DNA from: Amycolatopsis lurida
Lineage (GTDB): Bacteria; Actinomycetota; Actinomycetes; Mycobacteriales; Pseudonocardiaceae
Assembly: GCF_900105055.1 (NCBI RefSeq)
Contig: NZ_FNTA01000004.1
Coordinates: forward strand, 2,008,501 to 2,072,500
DNA: 64,000 nucleotides
Direction of reading: 5' to 3'
Of this stretch, positions 32,147-41,539 are shown piece by piece; within the stretch, counting starts at the first letter, position 1, and each line of letters begins with the position of its first letter. The notes beneath the pieces are model-generated. The model saw only the letters and a program-made list of their open reading frames with translations. It was not told where the DNA came from and ran no database searches. The position numbers were made by a program, and so were the translations under genes.

Positions 32147-35100
32147 TCAGTTCTCCTCTCCCTGGAGCACCGCGAAGACGACGGGATCGGGCCGGTCGTT
32201 GACGGTCGTCACCCAGGTGGCGATGCGGGCACCGCCGTGGGAAAGCACCGCCCAGCCGTCCGGGTCGACCCGGTGCACGGTGAGCGCCTGTGTCATGTCC
32301 CCGGTCTTGCGCACGCATTCCAGCGCGCTCCAGACCCTGGTGTGCGCGACCGAAAGCGGCTCGCGGGCGTCCGCGGCGAGCAGTTCGCCCACCGACAGCA
32401 GATCCTCGCCGAGCAGCCCGGCCCAGTCTTCGGGCGTCCGCTCGATCGCGGTTTCGACGTCGCACGCGATCCGGCCGCTGCCCGCGATCGCGAGGGTGAG
32501 GTCGGAGCTGTGCGACGCGCTCACCTCGACCCCGTCGGCTTCCGGTTTCCCGTCCGGGCGGTAGCGGATCTCGAGCGGGGCGTCGACGGCGCGACCGGCG
32601 GCCAGTGCCGTCTGCGCCCGGCGTTCCGGCGTGGTCTCCACGGAGACGCCCACCGGGTCCGGTTCGACGACGATCGCGCGGGACGAGCCGAGCAGCCGTT
32701 CGATGGAACGCTCCAAATAGGACCCGAGCATCGACGGGACCCAAGGCCCTTCGCCGTCACGCTTGCGCACCGCGCGCAGCTTCAGCCCTTCCCAGCGCTC
32801 GACCAGCTTCCCGTCGGGGTTGCGGACGTCGAGGTCGTAGAGGTAGCTGTCGCCGTCCTGCGAACGCTCGCGGGCGTCGAGGAGCACGTACTCCGGGTCC
32901 TGCTCACCGGGTTCGGCGAGGTACAGCCGCTCGATCCCCTGCGGCAGCAGGGTCGCGTCCGGGACACAGCACTGGATCGCGTGCATCATCGCGTCGCGGG
33001 TGCCCGGGTCGGCCAGCAGCTTTTCCTGCGGGAGGAACGGCGCGAACCAGTCGACCTCGGCCCCGGTCGCGATCTCCGCGACCGCGTGCCGCGCGCTGGC
33101 CCGCCGGTAGCCGGTGACCCGCTGGAACCGCTTGCCCTGGAACAGGACCGTGCCGTACAGCTCGGTCGTCGGGTCGACCGGGACGGGCGGCAGCGCGACG
33201 TCGCGGACGACGGTCTCACCGAGCGGATCCGGCCGGGAGAACCGCAGCCGGGCCCGGAAGTGGTCGGCGCTGAACCCGGTCTCCCCGCTGCGCAGCACCA
33301 CGTCCACCGTTTCGGCGTCCCTGGCCAGCGCGGCGAGCCGGATCGTGGTCGACCCGCCCGGCGAGACGATGATCGGGCGCAGGAACTCGACGTCGGAGAA
33401 CACCGGCGCCGGCAGTGTTTCCGCGCCGAGCGCGGCCTTGGCGACCTGGGTCATCGCCTCCATGCCGATCACCGCGGGGAACAGCAGCTGACCGTCGAGC
33501 AGATGGTCGGCCAGATACGGGTCGCTGCCCGCGGACAGATCGGCCTCCGTGATCAGCTCGACGCCCGGGTAGTGCACGACGGCCCGGTCGACGAAGCGGG
33601 TCAGCGGGAGTTCGCGCTTCTCCACCGGCAGGGTGACCAGTCCCGCGGTCCGGCCGCAGACGACCAGCACCGACGGGGCGGCCGGATCGCCGACGACCTG
33701 GCGGAGGATCTCGATGCCCTCTTCGGTCGGGATGGGGGTGATGCCGTCACGCATCAGGGCGCTGACGACACCGAGCTTTTCGCCCATGCCCGTCCCGGAC
33801 CAGACCGACCATTCGAGGGCGATCGCCCTGGCCTGCGGGTGTTCCTGGCCGAACCGCACGGTCAGTTCGGTCATCCAGTCGTTGGCCGTGGCGTAATGCG
33901 CCTCACCGCGCAGGCCGGCCCGTCCGATGATGCTGCCGAAGGTCACCAGCAGCTTGATCTTGTCCTTGTCGACGGCGTCGAGGACGGCGTTGAGACCGCC
34001 GATCTTCGGGGCCAGCGTCTTGCGGAAGCTCTCCTCGGTCAAGGAGAACAGCGCGGCGGGCTCGTTGCGGCCCGCGCCGTGCAGCACCGCGGTGACCGGG
34101 CCGAACTCGGCCTGCACGCGGCCGATCGCGTCGGCCACCTGCCGGGCGTCGGTGACGTCGGCGCGTTCGTAGCGGTAGGTGATGCCCGCCGCCGCCATGC
34201 GGCCGAGGTTCTCCGACAGTTCGGCGTCGTCGGCCGGGTCGCTCCGGCCGAGCAGCGCCAGTTTCGCGCCGGAGTCCTTGGCCAGCGCCAAGGCGCTCTC
34301 GGCGGTGATGCCCTTGCCGCCACCGGTGACGAGCAGGACGTCTTCGATCCCCAGCGGGGTCCCTTCGGCCTCGGCCGGGGTCAGGGCGGCGAGCTTCGGC
34401 ACCGTGCGGATCCCGGCGGCGTCGTAGCGGACCTCGCTGAAGTCGGTGGTCGCCGCCACTTCGGCGACCACGGTGGTCACCGCGGCTTCGACGGCCTCGG
34501 GGTCGACCGGGTCGACATCGGCGAGATCGACGATCGTGGTGCGGGCCGACGGGTCCTCCAGCCGCAGCGTCTTCGCCAAGCCGGAGGCACCGAGTCCGTG
34601 CTGCACGACGACGAACCGCGTGCCGTTGGGCGCGGCCAGCACCGCGCGGCCCGCGTCCAGGAACAGGCCCACGTCGCCGGCATCGCTGTCCGCGTTCAGG
34701 CAGAGGAGGACACCGTCGCCGACACCCGCGGTGGCCAGTGCCGCGCGCAGCGGCTCCGCCAGCGGATGCCCGTCCGGCGCGAACGCCGACCACTCGGCGG
34801 TGGACAGACCCGGCGTGAGATCGGGCGACGGCTTCGGCGCGACGACGTACTCGACCCCGAACGGCCGGACCCACGGTCCGACGCCGGCCACCTCGGCCTG
34901 GTTGCTGTCGGCGGGTTTGGCGGTCTGGGCGAGTTCGTCGATCATCTCGGCGAGTTCGCCGAGACAGACGGTCGCGAAGTTCGGCATGCCCTCCAGCGCG
35001 GGCCGTCCGAGCGCACGGGTCACGTCGTTGACGAGCTGGCCGACCGTGATCGACGAAAGATGCAGGTCGTCGAGCGGATGCGTGTCGGCGGTGACCGCTT

Positions 35101-37975
35101 CGAGCGGCAGTTCGACCCGCTCGGAAGCGAGCTTGCGCAGCAGGTCGAGGGTGCTGCTGCCACCGCTTTCCGAGGCCGTTCCGGCCGGGGCTTCGGCAGG
35201 CGCGGCGGGGTCGGCGACCCGGTCGCGGGTCAGGTCGGCACCGATGGACGGCGCGGCCTCGCACGGGCTGGCGAGGAACGAGAACTCCCCGTCCACCGGC
35301 AGGGTCCGCACGATCCGGCCGTCGAACAGCGCGGAGGTCTCCAGCGGGGCGCCGAACGCGAACGCGGCGCCCGCGACCTTCAGCAACGCGGACAGTTTCG
35401 GGCTGTCGGTGTCGATCGCGAGCACCGGCGTGCCGGGTGCGATCTCGCCGAACAGGCCGGTGAGCACGTGGCCGGGGCCGACCTCGATCACCAGGTCGCT
35501 GCGCTCGGCGACCTTCGCGGCCGCCTCACGGAAGCGGACCGGCAGGACCACCTGGTCCCGCAGCAGATCGCGCAGGTCCTCGGCGGCGTGCAGGACGTCG
35601 CCGGTCACCGTCGAGACGACGGGCCGGTCGAGCCTGGCGAAATCGAACGCGGCGAGTTCCTCGGTCATCGCCTCGGCGGCCGGGACGACGGCCGGCGAGT
35701 GGAACGCGTGCGAGACGTTGATGCGGGTGGCGGTGAAGCCCTCCGCACGGGCACGGGCGACCACGCGGTCGATCGCGTCCGCCGGTCCGGAAAGGACGGT
35801 CTGCTCGGGCGCGTTGTAGCCCGCGATGACGACCTCTTCGCCCTCGGCGAACCGCTCGGCGACCCCGGGCCCGGCGGCGATCCCCGCCATGGCACCGTTC
35901 CCGTCGCTCGCGGTCGCCATCACCTTGCCGCGGATCTTGGCCAGCTTGAGGACTTCGCGTTCGGTGAGCGCGCCACCCCAGTGCAGGGCGGTGAGTTCGC
36001 CGAGGCTGTGGCCGGCGACCGTCTGCGCCTCGATGCCGAGGCTCTTCAGGACACGGAGCCCGGCGAGCGAACCGGTGACGATGCGCGGCTGCGCGACCTC
36101 GGTGGCGACCTGGTCGGCGCCGGTCGAAAGGCCTGCCGCGCGGTAGATGTCGTCGGCGTGGGCGAAGCGCTTGCGCAGCGCGCCGACCGTGCCGCGCCCG
36201 GAACCCTGGCCGGGGAACAGGAAACCGATCTTCGGGTTCTTCGCGCGAGAGCCCGCGAAGATGCCGTCGCCGGTGGAGAAGACCTCCGGCTCCCCCTCGC
36301 CGAGGAGGTCGAGCAGCTTGGCCAGCTTGCGCTCGGCGTCCTCGGGAGTGGTCGCGACGATCGCCGCGCGGACCGGTTTCCCGGACAGTTCCGCGGAAAG
36401 CGTGGCCGCGAGGTCGCCGAGTTCCGCCAGCGAGAGCTTCGGCACGACTTCCAGCAGACCGGTCAGCCTGCCGCGCAGCGACGCGGCGTCGTCGGCGTCG
36501 AGGAGCAGCAGTTCGCTGTCCTGCCGTCCGGCGACCAGCGAACGGGTCCGCTCGTCGAGTTCCTTGCGCCGGGCCGCGCCCGGGGCCTCGGTGACGGTGA
36601 CGTGCGAGTTGATGCCACCGAAGCCCATCGCCGAGACACCCGCGCGGACCGGGTGGTCCGCGGGCCACAGCCCGGCCTCGGTCGGGACGTACATCCGCGC
36701 GGAGTCGCCGACCAGCGACTCGTGCGGCTCGAAGTGGCCGGTCGCGGGCGGGATGACCTGGTGATAGACCGCCAGCGTCGCCTTGATCAGCCCGGCGACC
36801 CCGGCCGCGGCCTTGGTGTGGCCGATGTTGCCCTTGATCGTGCTCAGCGCGGCGCGGTCGGCGAGCGGGTCGGCGTCGCGGCGGGCGGTGGAGAGCGCCT
36901 CGATCTCGGTGGCGTCGCCCAGCGCGGTCCCGGTGCCGTGCCCCTCGAAGTAGGAAACGGTCTCGACGCCGTAGCCCGCCTTGTCGTAGGCCCGCTTGAG
37001 CGCGAGACGGTGACCCGACGCCTCGGGCCGGGTGATGCCGCCCTTGCCGTCGGAGGAGACGCCCCAGCCGCCGATGCTGGCGTAGATCCGCTTACCCTGC
37101 GCGATGGCGTCCTCTTCACGCATCAGCACGAGCATGCCGGAACCCTCACCGGGCCAGAACCCGTTGGAATCGGCGTCATAGACCTTCATCTCCCGCTTGG
37201 CGAGCGCACCGGTCTTGGCGAAACCGATCACCTCGAACGGGTCGATCGACAAGTCGACACCGCCCGCGATGGCGACGTCGAGGTCGCCCTCGGACAGCGC
37301 GTTCGCCGCCGTGACCACGGAAAGCAGCGACGACGAGCAGGCGCCGTCCACGGTGAACCCGCCACCGCCGAAGTCGAAGAAGTTGCAGACGCGGCCGGCG
37401 ATCGTGTTCGCCAGCCCGCCCGCGAGCGAGTCCTCGTCGATCTCCGGGAACGGGGCCTTGTACTGCGCCTCCAGGTCGTGGAGGAACGCGGCGGTGTCAC
37501 CCTCGGCCCAGCCGCGCTCGGCGAGCGCGGCCGCGACGGTGCGGCGCACGTACGGCCAGCGCAGCCGCATGATGTTGGCGCGAGAGAACTCACCGGTGAG
37601 GCTGTTGCCGATGACCACGCCGGTGGCGGACCGCGGCAGCCCCTCACCCTCGGGGAACCCCGCGTCCGCCAGCGCCTGCGCGGCGACGTCGAGCGCCAGC
37701 CAGTGCGTGGTGTCGGTCGAACGGAACGTGCTGCCCGCGACCTTGTACTTGATCCGGTCGAATTCCCAGTCGCGGAGCACCGCGGCCTTCTGGGCGTAGA
37801 AACGGTCCGGCGCCTTGGGGTCGGGCGAGTAGTAGTCCTCGCGGTTCATCCGCTCGTCGGGCAGTCTCCGGAACGCCCTGCGGCCGGCGAGGACGTTCTC
37901 CCACAGTTCTTCCGGGGAACCGGCGTCCGGGTATCGGAGACCGATACCGACAATCGAAATCCGCTCAACGCTCAT
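32147..37975 (-). CDS. pksE: Enediyne iterative type I polyketide synthase (PksE)
   Basis: A 1942-residue enediyne PKS that builds the polyene precursor of the warhead. Domains: KS at ~1-460 with Cys213 (DGACSSSLLS), His346 (EGHGTGT) and His386 (NIGHTKAA); AT at ~580-880 with Ser657 (GHSLGE) and HAFHS at ~759; the enediyne-type ACP at ~945-1020 with phosphopantetheine Ser974 in DLHLSSITVG; KR at ~1180-1440 with GGGKGITAE; DH at ~1480-1740 with His1491 (ADHLLDGQ); and a C-terminal phosphopantetheinyl transferase at ~1760-1935 (SASHSSDLTLAIA, ACDVE, WSALECVRK), which loads its own ACP. All catalytic residues are present. GGGGAG lies 9 nt before ATG. It heads the unit PKS, thioesterase, flavin reductase, 55-aa ORF, carboxylase. 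Confidence 0.98.
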   Translation of the reverse strand: MSVERISIVGIGLRYPDAGSPEELWENVLAGRRAFRRLPDERMNREDYYSPDPKAPDRFYAQKAAVLRDWEFDRIKYKVAGSTFRSTDTTHWLALDVAAQALADAGFPEGEGLPRSATGVVIGNSLTGEFSRANIMRLRWPYVRRTVAAALAERGWAEGDTAAFLHDLEAQYKAPFPEIDEDSLAGGLANTIAGRVCNFFDFGGGGFTVDGACSSSLLSVVTAANALSEGDLDVAIAGGVDLSIDPFEVIGFAKTGALAKREMKVYDADSNGFWPGEGSGMLVLMREEDAIAQGKRIYASIGGWGVSSDGKGGITRPEASGHRLALKRAYDKAGYGVETVSYFEGHGTGTALGDATEIEALSTARRDADPLADRAALSTIKGNIGHTKAAAGVAGLIKATLAVYHQVIPPATGHFEPHESLVGDSARMYVPTEAGLWPADHPVRAGVSAMGFGGINSHVTVTEAPGAARRKELDERTRSLVAGRQDSELLLLDADDAASLRGRLTGLLEVVPKLSLAELGDLAATLSAELSGKPVRAAIVATTPEDAERKLAKLLDLLGEGEPEVFSTGDGIFAGSRAKNPKIGFLFPGQGSGRGTVGALRKRFAHADDIYRAAGLSTGADQVATEVAQPRIVTGSLAGLRVLKSLGIEAQTVAGHSLGELTALHWGGALTEREVLKLAKIRGKVMATASDGNGAMAGIAAGPGVAERFAEGEEVVIAGYNAPEQTVLSGPADAIDRVVARARAEGFTATRINVSHAFHSPAVVPAAEAMTEELAAFDFARLDRPVVSTVTGDVLHAAEDLRDLLRDQVVLPVRFREAAAKVAERSDLVIEVGPGHVLTGLFGEIAPGTPVLAIDTDSPKLSALLKVAGAAFAFGAPLETSALFDGRIVRTLPVDGEFSFLASPCEAAPSIGADLTRDRVADPAAPAEAPAGTASESGGSSTLDLLRKLASERVELPLEAVTADTHPLDDLHLSSITVGQLVNDVTRALGRPALEGMPNFATVCLGELAEMIDELAQTAKPADSNQAEVAGVGPWVRPFGVEYVVAPKPSPDLTPGLSTAEWSAFAPDGHPLAEPLRAALATAGVGDGVLLCLNADSDAGDVGLFLDAGRAVLAAPNGTRFVVVQHGLGASGLAKTLRLEDPSARTTIVDLADVDPVDPEAVEAAVTTVVAEVAATTDFSEVRYDAAGIRTVPKLAALTPAEAEGTPLGIEDVLLVTGGGKGITAESALALAKDSGAKLALLGRSDPADDAELSENLGRMAAAGITYRYERADVTDARQVADAIGRVQAEFGPVTAVLHGAGRNEPAALFSLTEESFRKTLAPKIGGLNAVLDAVDKDKIKLLVTFGSIIGRAGLRGEAHYATANDWMTELTVRFGQEHPQARAIALEWSVWSGTGMGEKLGVVSALMRDGITPIPTEEGIEILRQVVGDPAAPSVLVVCGRTAGLVTLPVEKRELPLTRFVDRAVVHYPGVELITEADLSAGSDPYLADHLLDGQLLFPAVIGMEAMTQVAKAALGAETLPAPVFSDVEFLRPIIVSPGGSTTIRLAALARDAETVDVVLRSGETGFSADHFRARLRFSRPDPLGETVVRDVALPPVPVDPTTELYGTVLFQGKRFQRVTGYRRASARHAVAEIATGAEVDWFAPFLPQEKLLADPGTRDAMMHAIQCCVPDATLLPQGIERLYLAEPGEQDPEYVLLDARERSQDGDSYLYDLDVRNPDGKLVERWEGLKLRAVRKRDGEGPWVPSMLGSYLERSIERLLGSSRAIVVEPDPVGVSVETTPERRAQTALAAGRAVDAPLEIRYRPDGKPEADGVEVSASHSSDLTLAIAGSGRIACDVETAIERTPEDWAGLLGEDLLSVGELLAADAREPLSVAHTRVWSALECVRKTGDMTQALTVHRVDPDGWAVLSHGGARIATWVTTVNDRPDPVVFAVLQGEEN

Positions 37976-38371
37976 GCCACCGCACTCCCCTAGCTCTCAA
38001 GACTCAAGTCACGGAATCCGGTCCCGGCGCCGGGCTCTGTCCCCAGAACCGCGGCCGCCGTCCGTTCGCGCAGTCCGGTCAAGCATGAACCGGCGGCGGG
38101 TGCGAAGTCTTCTCTCTGGTTGTTGAAGGTGACCCGACGTCTCGTTTGGCAGATCAGGCTGCCCTGCGTCTATGAAGGATTTGGGACGTTGACTGTCCCG
38201 AATCGTTCATGAACCACCTGCGCACAGCGGCTCCGCACGTCGTCCAGCGTCCCTTATGGACGGTCGAGGGCCGCGGCCCGCAGGCCATGTTGCGAAAGCC
38301 ACTTTCGCAACGTTGAACGTTGGGAAAGTGGCTTTCGCAACACCGACAGCGCCGACACCGATCGCGCGGCC
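37976..38371. other. Intergenic region between enediyne units, 396 nt
   Basis: No supportable ORF on either strand. The left part should hold the PKS promoter. The right part holds a hairpin at 38289 that closes the preceding operon and a small GGGAC/GTCCC palindrome at about 38184-38202. Confidence 0.6.
38289..38341. terminator. Nested palindromic terminator
   Basis: Arms GTTGCGAAAGCCACTTTC and its exact complement, 18 bp, with a 17-nt loop. Each arm is itself a smaller palindrome (GCGAAAG, CCA, CTTTCGC), so two alternative folds exist. It lies 30 nt downstream of the AhpD-like gene that ends the UnbL operon. Confidence 0.65.
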
Positions 38372-39325
38372 TCACCGACCACGCGGCGAAGCGACCGAAA
38401 CAGCACGAGCGGCGGCCGTGAAACCCGCCCACCCCACCAGCTCGACCAGCTCTCGATCCCCCAGTCCCGCGGCCGCGACCAGAGCGTCGTCGACCTGGTA
38501 AGGCGCCTTCGCGACCACCAAGGCCAACCGAACCCCGGGATCGTCGAACGAATCCACCCAAGACCGGCTCAGCCCAGGCGGCGAACCATCCCAAGTGGAC
38601 AGCTCCCGCTCCACGACCTCCCGAACCGCCGAAGACACCGCAAGGGCACCGAAAGCCGTCGAGGCACGGGAGAACGCGTCCGCGACCACAGGATTACCCA
38701 CCGCCCAGACGAAATCCCCCGAACCCCCGGGAAGCAGATCCAGCGAATCCCCGGGCGGAGCCCCTTCCACCGGGCGAAGGAACCGCCCCAGCACCGCTTT
38801 CGCCTTCGCACGCGCCGAATCCGGCACGGACGAAGGTAACGGCGACGCCCCGAGGAAGACGCTCACCATCCGGTTCAGGTAGTGGAACGCGAACGCGACC
38901 GCGGTCAGCTCAGCACGGGCACCTGGCGAAAGGGTCCCCGCACGAGGGTCCGCCACGGACCGCCCTTCCGCGATCGCCGAGGCCACCGAAGAGCGCCCGA
39001 GCGAGTCCAGCGCCATCCCGTGGACCTCGACACAGTACGGACACGAGTTCTCTCGCGACACCAGCGTCGCGACGACCTCCCGGTCCGCCCGGCTCGTCTC
39101 TCCGGACGCCACCAACGACTCTCGCAGCATCACCCAGCTCGCCGCGAGCACGTCCGGCGACGGCGAATGCAGCGCCACCGGCGGAGCCAGCATGCCGAAG
39201 TCCCGTTCCAGCCGGCCGTAGACGTCACGCACGAGCCCGGTCGCCCGGCCGAAAGGCACCGGCCGGACGTACCGGACTTCGCGCAACGCACGCCTCAGCG
39301 CGAGTTTCACCAGCGCAGGCGCCAT
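38372..39325 (-). CDS. AhpD-like two-domain protein of the enediyne operon
   Basis: A 317-residue carboxymuconolactone-decarboxylase/AhpD-like protein, about twice the usual length. The active-site motif is ENSCPYCVEVHGMAL at residues ~95-108, C-x-x-C then His, followed by a second helical half with GDFVWAVGNPVVADAFSRAS and LALVVAKAPYQVDDALVAA that lacks Cys. This gives a pseudo-dimer with one catalytic centre. It starts 2 nt after the GMC oxidoreductase gene and ends the operon. A peroxide- or thiol-linked redox step, or protection from the reactive product, is possible but inferred. Confidence 0.85.
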   Translation of the reverse strand: MAPALVKLALRRALREVRYVRPVPFGRATGLVRDVYGRLERDFGMLAPPVALHSPSPDVLAASWVMLRESLVASGETSRADREVVATLVSRENSCPYCVEVHGMALDSLGRSSVASAIAEGRSVADPRAGTLSPGARAELTAVAFAFHYLNRMVSVFLGASPLPSSVPDSARAKAKAVLGRFLRPVEGAPPGDSLDLLPGGSGDFVWAVGNPVVADAFSRASTAFGALAVSSAVREVVERELSTWDGSPPGLSRSWVDSFDDPGVRLALVVAKAPYQVDDALVAAAGLGDRELVELVGWAGFTAAARAVSVASPRGR

Positions 39326-39327
39326 GA

Positions 39328-40980
39328 TCAGCTCCCGGCGACCAGCGACAGCTTGCTGACGGCGCGCCGCCCGGTGATGGAACCGTCCGGGGCGGGAGCG
39401 CCGTAGGTGACGTCGACGCCGCGTGCCTGGAGCGCCCGCACGATACCCGGCACCGAACGCTCGGCCAGCGCCGCGATCGTCATCGCCGGGTTCACCGTCA
39501 GCGCGCCCGGTACGGAAGCGCTGTCGGTCACGAAGATCCCGGGGTGATCGCGGAGTTCGTGGTTCGGGTGCAGCGCCGAGGTCGCCGGGTCGTCACCGAT
39601 CCGGCACGACGCCAGCGGGTGCACGGTGTACGCGCCGACGACGTCGTTGGTCCACGGCGACACCTTCGCCAGGCCGTCCTTCTCGAGGATCTCCTTGCAC
39701 TCCGCGTCGGCCAGCGCCCAGCCGTGCCGGGTGTTCGGCGTCGGGTCGTATTTCAGCGGACCGCGGCCGAGCATCTGCTGCGAGATGCGGTAGGCGTTAC
39801 CGGTGGGCGGCGGCGCGCCGAAGACGCCCTCGTTGTCGTCCTCGGTCATCAGGAAGATGGTCAGCCAGGAGGACCACTTCTTGAGGATCTCCTTCTTCTG
39901 CGCCCCGAACCAGCGAGGTTCGTCGCCGTCGGGCACCTGCGCCAGGATCGTGCCGAGCCCCGGCGGGAAGTACAGCTGCTCCAGCGAGTAGCGCTCGTAC
40001 TCCGGCAGCGAACCGTCGAGCTTGTCCCAGTTCGCCACGGTCGGGCCCTTGCCGATGTGGTTGGCCTCGTAGACCTTACCGTCCTCACGGGACAGTCCGA
40101 GCACCTCGCGGACCCGCTCCTCGTTGATGATCGCGGTGTTGAGCCGCTCACCGTTGCCCGAGAAGTACCGGCCGACGCCGTGCGGCATGGTGCCCAGCGC
40201 CGACTCCGAACGCTGCAGGATCACCGGGGTCGCTCCGGCGCCCGCGGCGATGATGACGATCTTCGCGTCGATCGTCCCGCTGCCGGACTGGAGCCGGTAG
40301 TCCTCGTCGTCGACGATGTTGAAGTGCACGCGGTAGTCGCCGTCGTCGATCCGCTCGATCCGCTGAACCTCGTGCAGCGGCCGGATCTTCGCGCCGTGCG
40401 CGAGCGCGGCGGGCAAGTAGTTGGTCAGCAGCGAGCGTTTCGCGTCGAACCGGCAGCCCGCCATCATGAAGTTGCAGTTCACGCAGCGGTCGTTGTCCAC
40501 CGCGACCGGCGCCGGGTTGGCGGTCCGGCCGGAGTGGTCGCAGAACGCCGCCCACAGCCCACCCGCGTACGAGACGTCGTTCCAGTCCTGTTTGGACACC
40601 GGGAGCGATTCCGAGACCCGGTCGTACCAAGGCTCCAGCGAGTCCCGCGTGATCGCCGACGGCCACATGCGGCGGCCGATGCTGCCGTGGCGCTCGAACA
40701 CGAACTTCGGCGCACGCGGCATCGCGGCGAAGTACACCACGCTGCCACCGCCGACGCAGTTCCCGCCGAGCACGCTCATCCCGTCGCCGACGACGAAGTC
40801 GAAAGCCCGGGTGTAGGACGAGCCGAGCAGATAGTCGTGCTCGAAGTCCTTCGTCTCCAGCCACGGCCCGCGTTCCAGCACGGTGACCTTCGCCCCGCCC
40901 GCGGCCAAGTGGTAGGCGGGGATGGAGCCACCGAAGCCGCTGCCGACGATGACGACGTCGGTCTTGTCGTAGGCAGTCAT
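39328..40980 (-). CDS. GMC-family FAD oxidoreductase (E9-like)
   Basis: A 550-residue glucose-methanol-choline oxidoreductase, cholesterol-oxidase-like. The FAD motif is DVVIVGSGFGGSIPAYHLA at residues ~8-26; then GNCVGGGSVVYFAAMP, an Fe-S-like or structural Cys run NDRCVNCNFMMAGC, and the C-terminal NPAMTIAALAER second FAD contact. The catalytic His region lies at about TVHPLASCRIGDD. In nine-membered enediyne clusters E9 is an oxidoreductase of this size, encoded next to a ~185-residue protein as here. Its start overlaps the stop of that gene (ATGA). The product of its reaction is not known. Confidence 0.9.
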   Translation of the reverse strand: MTAYDKTDVVIVGSGFGGSIPAYHLAAGGAKVTVLERGPWLETKDFEHDYLLGSSYTRAFDFVVGDGMSVLGGNCVGGGSVVYFAAMPRAPKFVFERHGSIGRRMWPSAITRDSLEPWYDRVSESLPVSKQDWNDVSYAGGLWAAFCDHSGRTANPAPVAVDNDRCVNCNFMMAGCRFDAKRSLLTNYLPAALAHGAKIRPLHEVQRIERIDDGDYRVHFNIVDDEDYRLQSGSGTIDAKIVIIAAGAGATPVILQRSESALGTMPHGVGRYFSGNGERLNTAIINEERVREVLGLSREDGKVYEANHIGKGPTVANWDKLDGSLPEYERYSLEQLYFPPGLGTILAQVPDGDEPRWFGAQKKEILKKWSSWLTIFLMTEDDNEGVFGAPPPTGNAYRISQQMLGRGPLKYDPTPNTRHGWALADAECKEILEKDGLAKVSPWTNDVVGAYTVHPLASCRIGDDPATSALHPNHELRDHPGIFVTDSASVPGALTVNPAMTIAALAERSVPGIVRALQARGVDVTYGAPAPDGSITGRRAVSKLSLVAGS

Positions 40981-41534
40981 GCGGGGCTCCCGGAAGGCGT
41001 CGTGTCAGGGTGGAGCCGCGCCAGCTCGCGGCGATAGGAGAACTTCGGGAACCGCCACAGCCCGTCTTCGTCCGGCGCGGTGTACCCCATCGCCAGCAGA
41101 CCGGGGTGTCCCTCGGCGATGGCTTCGGCGGTGTGCTTGTGCGCGGCGCTGTCGAAGGACATGTTGCAGAACAAGGCGAGGCTCACCCAGCCGTCCTTCT
41201 CCGGATGCCCGGGCGCGGTCAGCGACCGCACGAGCGCCGTCCTGTGCTCGAAGGACAGCGCGACGAACGCCGGCAGTGACTCGTCGAGGGTGAGGTCGTG
41301 CTCCTTGGCGTAGCCCTTCGCGTGTTCGTTGAGGGACTGCGCCAGATACGGCAGCCCGACGGTCACCCCGGTCGCGTCGGTGTGCAGCAGTTCGAGCGCA
41401 CCCGCCGCGACCGCGCCCGGCCCCTCCGACGCGCCGGCGATCGCGTGATCGCCGGGGAATCGCTTCTCCCCCGGCAGGATCGTGTCCGCGTAGGCCTCCA
41501 AAGTGGACACCTTGACCTGTTCGTCCGAATCCAC
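40977..41534 (-). CDS. Small partner protein of the GMC oxidoreductase (E8-like)
   Basis: A 185-residue protein that resembles the small (subunit 3-like) partners of membrane gluconate or other GMC dehydrogenases: it opens VSTLEAYADTILPGEKRFPGDHAIAGA and has LSFEHRTALVRSL, WVSLALFCNMSFDSAAHKHTAEAI and AMGYTAPDEDGLWRFPKFSYRREL. It lacks the Tat signal found in the periplasmic versions. It overlaps the oxidoreductase start by 4 nt and follows the P450 by 5 nt. By position and length it corresponds to E8 of nine-membered enediyne loci. Biochemical role unknown; probably a complex with the GMC enzyme. Confidence 0.82.
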   Translation of the reverse strand: MDSDEQVKVSTLEAYADTILPGEKRFPGDHAIAGASEGPGAVAAGALELLHTDATGVTVGLPYLAQSLNEHAKGYAKEHDLTLDESLPAFVALSFEHRTALVRSLTAPGHPEKDGWVSLALFCNMSFDSAAHKHTAEAIAEGHPGLLAMGYTAPDEDGLWRFPKFSYRRELARLHPDTTPSGSPA

Positions 41535-41539
41535 GGAAC

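Noticed and set aside
32144..37993. 1949-codon open frame on the plus strand opposite the PKS
   Set aside because: It is the antisense shadow of pksE; high-GC third positions of the real gene suppress stops on the other strand, and its translation is low-complexity Arg/Gly/Asp-rich with no domain.
38154..38594. 146-codon minus-strand frame after the AhpD-like gene
   Set aside because: It overlaps the AhpD gene in another frame and the hairpin; Arg/Gly-rich shadow translation.
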